Assembly: GCA_021234155.1 (NCBI GenBank)
Contig: JAJEKV010000056.1
Location: 6,014,932 to 6,078,931, forward strand
Origin: Isoetes taiwanensis
Lineage: Eukaryota > Streptophyta > Lycopodiopsida > Isoetales > Isoetaceae
DNA: 64,000 nt
Direction of reading: 5' to 3'
Position numbers and translations under genes: made by a program. Positions within the stretch are counted from its first letter, which is position 1. Each line of letters begins with the position of its first letter. Shown one piece after another: positions 36,636-45,462 of this stretch. A model generated the notes under the pieces. The model had not been told where the DNA came from. It saw nothing but the letters and a program-made list of their open reading frames with translations, and did not search any database.

Positions 36636-37665
36636 CGAGGTCATAAGCCCTAACTAAGGAATCTAACTCTGTTGTGTAGATAGATTGATTTGATGATATT
36701 CTCTATTTCAGTTCCATGATGTTGGATGTATTTCATTCTGTGACTTCCATGTCTTGGGAAGGGGGGGTAGAGACTTAAAGCTGTGTAGCATATGATCCTA
36801 GTTAGCACCAGTAGTTCCCAATTACATGCGGCCCGTGCACAGAAGCCCGCCTGGTTGGGGGTGGAGGGATCCGACCGGCTGACAAGGAAGAACATGTCCC
36901 TACACAGATTGACCCCTCTGGTGTGTAAGGCCTACCGGGGGTCTCTGCGGGCTAGGCTTAATGGCTTGTCACTGCGTGTGGGCAAGGCATGGGCTCGACA
37001 CTCGTGGGGTGATGCGTCACCTTCCAGTGAGTTGAAGTCGAATAAGAGCAGTGGCTCTCTAGCCTCCTGTGAAGGGCATGGATGCTTCTGGAGGGGAGGA
37101 GACTTCCCTCCTGCCTCATCGGGGCTGGGGAGATGCAACCCAGTAGTAGTAGCCCCCCTGGCTATTCACCCGGCAGGCTACGGTTAGGTCCCAAAGCTCT
37201 TCAACCTACTCTGCAAAGCGTGTACGGGAGGGGCGGATGGTGTGGACTACCCTAAGCCATGTTCTATGCCAGCCAAATCCATTGCCATGAATTCTGTCTG
37301 CAATGACTCCTGGAGGCCCAAGCCGTCAGTCATCCCCCTTGAGTCTGAGCCTTGGGTAGGATTTCCCCTTTCAGTTATTGTTTATGTTGATGTTGTTATC
37401 TCTTGTGATGTTGACGCTATGTCCACCCTACGAGGTGGTTGTATTTATGTATACTGTTAGTTTGTGCTCATGTTTGTTTATTCGCGCTTCCGCAGATAGG
37501 TCGACCCGATGGAAGACGGGTGAATGACACATCCACTCTTTCCCTGCTGGCTCATCCCACTGGGAGTGGAGTCGGGTGGATGGCCCCTGTCAGTGCAGCT
37601 GCCAGGGGGAAGGCTCCTCCTTCAGATATGATGTGTGCATCGTATAGGGAGTAGGGGACGTCACA
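36636..37665 (+). repeat. outer 5' LTR, right part
   Basis: Continues the outer LTR after the second GATCC and ends GGGGACGTCACA directly before the primer site. It matches 50015-51045 with scattered substitutions and short indels. Confidence 0.92.
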
Positions 37666-37666
37666 G

Positions 37667-37678
37667 TGGTATCAGAGC
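37667..37678 (+). promoter_or_regulatory. primer-binding site of outer element (tRNA-iMet)
   Basis: TGGTATCAGAGC starts two bases after the LTR end and is complementary to the initiator tRNA-Met 3' end. Confidence 0.95.
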
Positions 37679-37879
37679 ATGATCTTGATAGACCAAGATC
37701 GAGCACTGACCATTTTCCCTAGGACTAACAGTAGACTTCCAGTCTTGGGAACAACATCCCAAGCAAGAACCTCGAAAATTGGGAAATTGTTTTCTCAATT
37801 GTAGCGCAGTGGTAAGGCAATGCTAGCAATAGAGATAAATTTTAGATTTAGACAAACTTAAATTGGCCAAAAAGAGGGA

Positions 37880-38166
37880 ACCCCTCATAGAGTGCGCCCA
37901 GGCCACTTAGGATTATGGTCCTAGCTGCCTCTCGCGCACTGTGTGAGTGGTTGGCCCAACTTGACCCAGTTAGATGCATAATTGAGCTAATCTAATGATG
38001 TAATTCGGCTTAATGCTTAAGTTCTAGCTAGTTTTGCATGTTAAAACACTAATAAACCCCTTGAAAATCGAAAAATGGGACCCAAAAAGAGGCAACCCCT
38101 CACAGAGTGCGCCCAGGCCACTTAGGACCATATTCCTAACTAGTTCTCGCGCACTGTGTGAGTGGT
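37880..38166. repeat. hairpin repeats 1 and 2 in the outer 5' leader
   Basis: 72-bp copies at 37880-37951 and 38095-38166. Each begins ACCCCTCACAGAGTGCGC (copy 1 has CATAG) and ends GCGCACTGTGTGAGTGGT, which pair over 18 positions with two mismatches. Inside is a second stem, roughly TTAGGA / TCCTAA. The rest of 37679-38384 is leader without a frame. Confidence 0.88.
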
Positions 38167-38384
38167 AGGCACTTTCTGGCTGATTAAACTCAATGTTCTC
38201 ATATCTTCACTAATGCCCCTAGATTTTTTTTCCCCCATATGAAATTGCAGGTCCAAACCCTAAATCTTCCCTTTCTATAAATAGAAAGTTAGGGTTCCCA
38301 TTTTGTCCCCAGCACCCCCGGAGAACAGCTCGCCCAAGAAAACGATCTTCAGGCACCAGAGCTCGGAATTCGTCAAACAAAGAC

Positions 38385-39665
38385 ATGGCTCGAACGAAGC
38401 AGACCGCCCGCAAGGTTATGCCTGATGGATATGTGAGCGCCCAAGAGCGGGCCGTTCGACAGAAGGCCCGACCATCCCGAGAGCATGCCGAAGAGGAGGA
38501 ACAGGTAGATCAACCTAATCCTAATGCCGAAGAGGAGGAACAGGTAGATCAACCTAATCCTAACGCCGAAGAGGAGGAAGAGGTGGATCAGCCTAACCCT
38601 AACACCGAAGAAGGAAGAACAGCCCAAGATCTCGAGGCATCGGAGGAGGTCGAAGTTGATATGGACGCGGCCGAGGAGTTGAAGAGGGAGCTGGAGAGAG
38701 AAATTTTCGGAGACGGCACTAACACAGAGTAAGCGCACAAGAGAGGGAAGAGAAAAAGGGAGGAAGGCGAGAAGAAGAAAACCAAAGCGGAGCGCCGTAA
38801 AGAAAAGGAGGAGCGGTGCAAGAAGAAAGAAGAGAAGAAACAGAGGAGGGAGAAAAAGAAGAAGCGCAGGGAAGAGCGAGAGAGAGTGAGAGCGGAGAAG
38901 GGGAAGGATCCAGAGCGACTGGCAGAGAAACCGAAAAAGAAGAAGACTCCGGCCAAGGGAGTAACGATCCAGGAGCCAGACCCGGAGAAACCGCCATCCT
39001 CATCCCACACAGAGTCGGATAGGGAAGCTAGAAGACCTGACCCAGCTGAAGGCTCCGGACCCTCAAACACAGCGCGGGAGGTGGAGGACGTTGTAGCAAG
39101 CGCACCCCCATACCCTAGGTGGCCCTCGCCGAAGCATCCCAGCGACAGTACAAAGAAGCCGAAACCACAAAGGGAATCCTACGCCCTCAAGCAAGACCTC
39201 AAGTACCGGAAGGAGCTGAAAGAGTATAATTCGTTCATGAAAATGTACGAAGAATACTCTAAATATTATGAGGAGCATAAGCTGACTTGGGTGGAAGGAG
39301 GTCGGCCGACGAAGAAGAACACGCTCAAACCGCCACCTGAGAAACCAGAGCCACCAAAGAAGCCAATGAAGAGACATGCGGACTCCAAGTTTTCGAGAGC
39401 GGCCAAGGAGATCAAGCATTTTCAGCAGAGCTACGGCTTCCTCATCCCTAGAGCCTCCTTTGCACGACTCACAAGCGAAGTTCTACAGGAGTTCGACAAC
39501 TCGAAGCGAGTTACGGACGATATGCTACTGACGTTACAGGAGGCGGCAGAGCAACATATAGTGCAGAGCTTCGAAGACTCAATTGCATGTGCTATGCATG
39601 CAAAAAGAGTAACGTGTATGCCAAAGGATATGAGGCTTGCTAAGTTCATTAAGAAAGAATTATAA
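38385..39665 (+). CDS. outer histone H3-like protein (one in-frame stop)
   Basis: A single frame of 427 codons broken only by TAA at codon 116 (38730-38732). It begins MARTKQTARK, identical to the first residues of histone H3 including K4 and K9. Next come three tandem 13-residue acidic repeats (NAEEEEQVDQPNP, 38487-38603), a long Lys/Glu-rich charged region, the PPYPRWP module with YALKQDLKYRKELKEYN (about 241-320), and a C-terminal H3 fold (about 340-426): KEIKHFQQ, LIPRASFARLTSEVLQEF, TLQEAAEQHIVQSFED, CAMHAKRVTCMPKDMRLAKF. Loop 1 has the length of canonical H3, not the longer CENH3 form. Host H3 is about 136 residues, so some 290 residues of new sequence sit between tail and fold. The stop may be a mutation of this copy or be read through. 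Confidence 0.9.
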
Positions 39666-40578
39666 TTAGTCATTGTAAATGAACTTTTGTAAGTATAAGT
39701 TGCAATTTTGGATAAGTTAATGTGTTGAACTGTCTTAATCAAGGTGTATTACAAACCTCTACATTTAAAATTAGCAAAATTGGAGCAAAACTCAGTGTTT
39801 TAGGCCGAACCCCTCACAGAGTGCGCCCAAGCCACTTAGGATTTTTTCCTAACCAGCTCTCGCGCACTGTATGAGTGGTTGAGCACTGAACTGCCCCAAA
39901 ACATGATCAAATGCAGAAAGTAAGCACACCATTGGACTCAACTCGACCTAGTTGATAGGATTTGACCCTTAGTTTGTGTAAATTGGCCAACCCTAGCTCA
40001 AACAAGGCCCAACCCCTCACAGAGTGCGCCCAGGACACTTAGGAATTTTTCCTAACTAGCTCTCGCGCACTGTGTGAGTGGTTGACCCCTAATCTTGGCC
40101 AAAACTTGTCCAAATGAAGCAAGTAAGGGCTCAATTCGACCTATCTCTTCAAGGTATGTGGGAATTCACCCTTAGTTGGCAAGATTGGCATGATCCTCGA
40201 CCCAAACAGAGCTCAACCCCTCACAGAGTGCACCCAGGACACTTAGGATTTTTTCCTAACTAGCTCTCGCGCACTGTGTGAGTGGTTCCTCCAAATTTGC
40301 CCTAATTCATCCACAATTCCCCATAGGATAGCTGAAAAATTGCTGTCATACGACCCCTAGAAGCAGTTTTTAGCATAGTTAACTTGTGAATTGCACACCT
40401 AGACCTTAGAATCATAGATATTTCCCAACCTTGAATTTTCTCAAATTTAGGGTTTTGCCTATAAATAGGACCATGGGGGCCATTTGTGCCCTACACCATT
40501 GCTCTTCACTCCAAGCCGATTTCCCAGACCCCTAAGGCACTTTCACATCTGTTTATCATCCTCAGCTGCTCATACTCC
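39666..40578 (+). other. intercistronic region with three hairpin repeats
   Basis: Between the H3-like ORF and ORF-X lie three more copies of the hairpin: 39809-39879, 40012-40082 and 40216-40286, all with CTCACAGAGTGC and GCGCACTGT(G/A)TGAG arms. TTTGCCTATAAATAGGACC near 40452-40470 looks like a TATA box (TATAAATAG) about 110 bp before ORF-X, so an internal promoter is possible. No other coding sequence seen. Confidence 0.8.
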
Positions 40579-41433
40579 ATGGCAACCTCTATGTTCAGGC
40601 GATGGTACAGCGCCACAGCTCATGTGGCCGAGGCCGACATCAATTCTGTCTTCAATGTTTTTCAGAAGCAGATCGATGTGGAGGCCACCATCAATGCCAC
40701 ACCCTTCTACCAGGACATTATGTCCGAGTTCCATGCTAAGATAGGACCATTCTTAGTAGAACTCCCACCTTGCATAGGATACTTTGCACCCAATACGGCC
40801 CTCAAGACAGCCCTCCGGGACATACCAAACGTAGAAAAGTACCTAGAAAACAAAGCAACCCGCCTGCCCGATTATATGTCAGTCTCCGCCAATAAGAGGA
40901 GATACTTCTCTTACAATGCAGCCGTAGCCATATTCCTATCACTCCGAGGTCAAACTAAGCTAGGAGAGCCTTCAGTACAGCCCTTAGACATTGAGCCAAT
41001 GGCCATGGCAGCTGCAGAGGAGGAGCAGATGCGCCTCGCCTACGACGAGGAGGAAGAAGAAGAAGAAGAACAAGAGTCAGACTCAGAAGACATCGACCTA
41101 GCTCAGGAGAGGCAACTGGTGGAACAACAGATCCAGAGTTTCGAGGACGGACTCAGAGCAACGAGAAGAGCCCCACCACTGGGACAAGGGATCACAAGCT
41201 TGACCCCAGTGATCATACAAGGAGAGCCATATTTAAGCCTCCATGATATCAAGAATCTTCCCGAGTGCCGAGACAGGGGCTACAGAGTGGATGAATTGCT
41301 GTATCTCCTACGACAAGACCCTGTGCTCGACGACTTCATCGACAGGGAAACTCAAGACTTTCCCATCAGTGTAAGGGAAGCCAGAACCTACACCGGCCAG
41401 ACATCGAAGCCTGCACCGGCATCAGACAGATGA
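40579..41433 (+). CDS. ORF-X: conserved accessory protein of unknown function
   Basis: 284 residues from ATG 40579, chosen because MATSMFRRWYS aligns with MAPSSFARWYN of the inner copy; the open frame extends upstream to 40486. Shared motifs: RWY, VF, ATINATPFYQDIMSEF, LPDYMSVSANKRRYFSYNAA, GEPSVQPLDI; then an acidic run (YDEEEEEEEEQESDSED), and LTPVIIQGEPYLSLHDIKNL with DELLYLLRQDP. No signal peptide or membrane segment. I recognise no family; it is neither gag (zinc knuckle elsewhere) nor envelope-like. Its end overlaps the start of ORF-Y by four bases. Confidence 0.8.
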   Translation: MATSMFRRWYSATAHVAEADINSVFNVFQKQIDVEATINATPFYQDIMSEFHAKIGPFLVELPPCIGYFAPNTALKTALRDIPNVEKYLENKATRLPDYMSVSANKRRYFSYNAAVAIFLSLRGQTKLGEPSVQPLDIEPMAMAAAEEEQMRLAYDEEEEEEEEQESDSEDIDLAQERQLVEQQIQSFEDGLRATRRAPPLGQGITSLTPVIIQGEPYLSLHDIKNLPECRDRGYRVDELLYLLRQDPVLDDFIDRETQDFPISVREARTYTGQTSKPAPASDR

Positions 41434-42080
41434 TGGCCGAGCAAGAGCTACCGACGAAAGAAGAGTTCTTGGCGATTCAGGAAAGCATGGGAATCAAAGG
41501 AAAGTCAACATCAGTACTCCTGCCAAGCTCATCTGCATCAACACCAGTATCAGAGAAGAGAAGCATCAACCTTGCATCTTCCATCTACAGCGATTACAGG
41601 GACTTGGTGGAAGTGCCAGTTGACGAGTATTCTGGAAGACACCGAGCGGCCATCACTTCAGGCGGAGAAGCAGGGCATGACAAAGCCCTTAGGTTCTACC
41701 TTCCTTTGCTCTTAGATGGAAGGATAGCAGTGGTACACCGCCAGTTCAGCCCGCGGGGAGAAGAGGGAGTCTTCATGCTTATCGCCCTCTCTGGATTTGG
41801 AAGTCATGCTCGTATGCCCTCAAACATCGACCATTTCATCCTAGTCAAGAGAACGATGGCATTGAGTGTCTTCGACTTCGCAGTTCCCTACAGACGGCAC
41901 GGCAGATTGGCAGTAACTGCAGCCTATATGTCGGACATGAAGATTGAAGACTTGCTGAACGCACTTCAAGGAGGTACGTCCACGAATGTTCTCAGGAACC
42001 TAGGGCGAACAATCGGCACAGCTCAAGTGAAGAAATTCATCGAGGACAACCCAGATTACTTGAAGAAATTCCAAGAGTAG
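41430..42080 (+). CDS. ORF-Y: second conserved accessory protein of unknown function
   Basis: 216 residues starting inside the stop of ORF-X (ATGATGG, overlap ATGA), in the +2 phase relative to it. Landmarks: EEFLAIQESMG, INLASSIYSDYRDLVEVPVD, ALRFYLPLLLDGRIAVVHRQ followed by FSPRGEEGVFMLIALSGFG, then a basic stretch and a helical end (VKKFIEDNPDYLKKFQE). The inner element has a homologue in the same position (30979-31684). The overlap suggests termination-reinitiation or that X and Y once were one protein. Function not known. Confidence 0.8.
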   Translation: MMAEQELPTKEEFLAIQESMGIKGKSTSVLLPSSSASTPVSEKRSINLASSIYSDYRDLVEVPVDEYSGRHRAAITSGGEAGHDKALRFYLPLLLDGRIAVVHRQFSPRGEEGVFMLIALSGFGSHARMPSNIDHFILVKRTMALSVFDFAVPYRRHGRLAVTAAYMSDMKIEDLLNALQGGTSTNVLRNLGRTIGTAQVKKFIEDNPDYLKKFQE

Positions 42081-42536
42081 AATTAGGATTGTTGTTTTCC
42101 TCATATGTTTGAATGTTAAAAATATGATCATATGTATGAATATAAATTATGATCGTAAATATGTCTCTTTGTATACAATTGTCCCCTCAAATTGCATGAA
42201 TAAACAAGCAACGTAACACCCAAAACAAGAAACTAATGATCAGAACTCACTCTAATGTGCATGCAGCAAGAGTACCTAGAAATCTTGATGAACAGAGACA
42301 ACGCGAAAGCGAGCGCCCACCAAGGCGCTTCAAAATAGAAATCTGCGCCAGTTTTTGAGGCAAGAACAACACGAGGAAGAGCCATCCCGCATCAGATCGA
42401 CATCCATGACATAAGGGCATTGCTAGCGAGGGCAAAGCAGGAGCAGGAGGGCAAGATCGAATGTGCCCTTTGCTCAAAACACTAGCTGGCGGACAAAGAC
42501 AAAGAAAGGAAGAGAAATCAAGGAGAAGATCTCCTA
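42081..42536 (+). other. spacer and decayed start of gag
   Basis: AT-rich after ORF-Y. From about 42270 arginine-rich fragments in shifting frames look like a decayed gag N-terminus. No start codon can be fixed. Confidence 0.45.
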
Positions 42537-43632
42537 ACGGGATCTTCGTGACTCTAGCTCGCATAATGCACTGGATCGTGAGCAGGAGGAAGAGAGACGA
42601 GAACGCCAGGAGAATCCAAACCGTGACAGGGATAGATCACAATCTGATTACCAGAAGAAGGTTGACTCCGCGCTTAGCAATGTGTGGAAAGCCAGAAAGC
42701 TAGAGCAGTTCTCAGGAGACAACAGATCCGGAATGGAAGCGGAGGCTTGGCTCGATGAGATGAGCGAGTATGGCAACGCTTATGGCATGAAGGATAAGGA
42801 CAAAGGCAGGGTAGCAACAACAAACCTCAAGGGGGCAGCCAGAATATGGTGGAAGGGATATGCTAAAGCACATGGGCTGAGCAGGGACAGTTGCAAGTTC
42901 AAGAAGTTTGCCAAGGCGTTCAAGTGCCATTACGTGCCAAGGGAACATAAGTGCAACATGATGCAGCAGTTCTACAGGTTGCAGCAAGGCAACAAATCAG
43001 TCCAGAAATACACAGAGGAATTTATGAGATTGAGGCTTTATGTACCAAAACTAAGTGAAAGACATGCGGTAGAGGGCTATATCGAGGGGCTGAATGAAGA
43101 GATCCGCAAGCTTGTTAGGGCAATAAACCCCAAGACCGTATCGGAAGCAGAGTCCAAGGCAGTGAGTTTGAAAGGGCCCGGACCACAAGAGCATGCTCCA
43201 AGGCAGCAATATTTCCAGGATAAGGGGAAGAGCACAGGAGGCTATAGCCCAAGGGCGGCAAGCCCAGTAGCCAGCAGACCGCAATACAACCCCAATTATG
43301 GGAAGCAGGGCAATGCAAGTGGTGGCAAGCAGGAAAAGAAACAGGTGAGCTTCAAGGAGCAAGGAGGCGGGTCTAACTACTCCAAAGCGGTGATGCAATT
43401 TCTGCAGTCCATCCCCAAGGAGAAGAAGCAGGAGTGTATAGAAAAGCAACTATGTTTCAGATGCTTCCAGCCAGGGCATAGGACCAATAATTGCCCCTTG
43501 GTGATGAATGCGGCATTGGTAGAACTGGGATGGGAGACACCATCGGATGCGGACGACGACGAAGCACGAGATTACATCCATGGTGAGTGTCACATTTTTT
43601 CAGCTATTGATACAGAAAATGCAGAAAGTTAG
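42537..43632 (+). CDS. gag: gag polyprotein with CCHC zinc knuckle (5' end decayed)
   Basis: Structural protein that packages element RNA. The frame is open from about 42537, though the first in-frame ATG is 42682. The capsid-like part is ARIWWKGYAKAHGLSRDSCK with FKCHYVPREHKCNMMQQFYR and YTEEFMRLRLYVPKLSE. A Gly/Gln/Lys-rich linker precedes the zinc knuckle CFRCFQPGHRTNNC (CX2CX4HX4C). It stops at TAG 43630-43632 in the same frame as protease, as expected of a single gag-pol frame with one nonsense change or a suppressible stop. Confidence 0.88.
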
Positions 43633-45462
43633 TACAAGGTAATTTCAACAACTGGGAAAGCCAAAGAGAAATCCTTCATAGTGCTGATAGACTCGGGCAG
43701 CAGTCACAATTTTGCGTCATCTAAGATGGTAAGCATATTGAAGCTAAAGCCGTTGAAGTCCAAGCCCAGGCCAGTTGTGTTAGCTAATGGGGCAGTCAGG
43801 CATACAGCGGGGAAGAGAATAAACTTCAATATAGACTTGCCAGGCATTAATGTGGCATTGGGAGCAGAAGTCATGAATATAGGCAAGTATGACCTGATTA
43901 TTGGAATGGAATACCTTGGGCCAGCAGGAGCACTCATCGATTGTGGGAAACGCAAGGTGACCTTAACAACTCCAGAGGGCAAGGTCATCGAGATTACAGG
44001 TAAAGAAGTAACCCCAATCATGCAATGCATGAGTAGTGAAAAGTTGCTTAAGTGCATAAGGAAGCAGCAAGTGCCCTATCTCCTGAAGCTTGAGCTCGAA
44101 GATCAAGAGCCGGAGGAAGGCAAAGAGGCCAAAGAGTTGAATAAGCTCCCCAAGCCTATAGCGAAGTTGATCAAGGAATTTTATGACTTGTTTCCTGATG
44201 AGATCAAGCAGCTTCCGCCCTATAGAGGAGTTGAGTGTGAAATAGCACTTGAGCCAGGGACGAAGCCAACAAGCAAGGCACCTTATAGAATGTCAACTGA
44301 AGAGTTGACGGAGCTAAAGAAGCAGTTGCAGGAGCTGCTAGACCTAGGGTTCATAAGACCTAGTGTCTCTCCCTTCGAAGCGCCTATTCTTTTTGTGAAG
44401 AAGAAGGATGGGAGCCTTAGGATGTGCATCGACTACCGCCAGTTGAACAAGCACACCATTAAGAATAAGTATGCCTTGCCTAGGTCAGATGACCTAATGG
44501 ATCAGTTGCAGGGAGCGAAGATCTTCTCCAAAATAGATCTCAGATCAGGGTATCATCAGATCAGGATCAAGGAGGAAAACATCCACAAGACGGCGTTCAG
44601 AATAAGATATGGGCACTAGGAGTTCACAGTCATGCCTTTTGGATTGTCTAATGCGCCAGCAACATTTATGAGATTGATGAACGACGTCTTCCGTGAGTTT
44701 CTAGACTCCTTCATCATAGTCTTCTTCGACGATATCTTGGTGTACAGCAAATCTATGGAAGAACATGCCCAACATTTGAGAAAGGTGCTTGAAAAGCTAA
44801 GAAGGCATCAACTCTTTGCGAAGTTATCAAAGTGCCACTTCGCGACGGAAAGAGTGGAGTATTTAGGGCATGTGATCACAGCAGAAGGCATTTCCACAGA
44901 TCCTGCGAAGATCGAAGCCGTGATTGATTGCCGACACCGAAGAATATGCATGAAGTCAGAAGCTTCCTGGGCCTAGCAGGCTATTATAGAAGATTTGTGA
45001 AGATTTTGCCAAGGTAGCAGCGCCATTAACTGATCTCACAAACGGTGGGAAGATAAAAGATTGGGCAACCCATTGGCAAAACAAGGCCCAGAAAGCATTT
45101 GATACATTGAAGGAGGCATTGACGACAGCGCCAGTATTGGTCTTGCCAGATCCGACCAAAGATAAGCTTGTAGCGACAAACGCTAGTAGGATAGCAACAG
45201 GTGCAGTTCTCATGCAGGAGGAAAGAGTAGTAGCCTATGATTCTAAGAAGTTGAACGACGCTGAACAGCGCTACCCAATGCATGATCAGGAGCTCCTGGC
45301 TATAGTAAGAGCTTTAAGAATTTGGAGGCATTATCTATTGGGAAGAAGATTCCAGCTAGATACGGATCATCAAAGCCTTCAATACATATTTACACTACCA
45401 CTCCTCAATTTGAGGCAAAGGAGATGGATGGAATTCCTAGAAGAATATGACTTCGAGATAAG
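43633..45462 (+). pseudogene. pol: pol part 1: protease, reverse transcriptase, RNase H
   Basis: Protease active site [10 protein letters not shown] (about 43685). [79 protein letters not shown] and the catalytic FFDDILVYSKSMEEH (about 44725-44765). RNase H: TNASRIATGAVLMQEE (Asn where the family has the catalytic Asp of TDAS), DQELLAIVRALRIWRHYL, TDHQSLQYIF. Breaks: TAG at 44617-44619 in GH-stop-EF, frameshifts near 44930 and 45003. The reading frame is cut at 45462 by a retroposed insert and resumes at 47007. Confidence 0.9.

Noticed and set aside
37801-37835. tRNA-like A box (GTAGCGCAGTGGTAAGGC) in the outer leader
   Set aside because: No B box or cloverleaf follows; chance similarity.
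38588-39070. Antisense Ser/Phe-rich ORFs over the H3-like gene
   Set aside because: Shadows of the Lys/Glu-rich coding strand.
38385-39665. The H3-like ORF as a centromeric CENH3
   Set aside because: Loop 1 between helices 1 and 2 has the canonical H3 length, and the tail keeps ARTKQTARK, which CENH3 lacks. Its place inside an LTR element also argues against a host CENH3.
37880-40286. The five repeated hairpins as a CRISPR-like array
   Set aside because: Copies are 71-72 nt, unevenly spaced, interrupted by an ORF, and in a plant retrotransposon.
44600-45010. Programmed frameshifting in RT
   Set aside because: The breaks fall inside the RT domain, next to a TAG replacing a residue of the conserved block; they look like decay.
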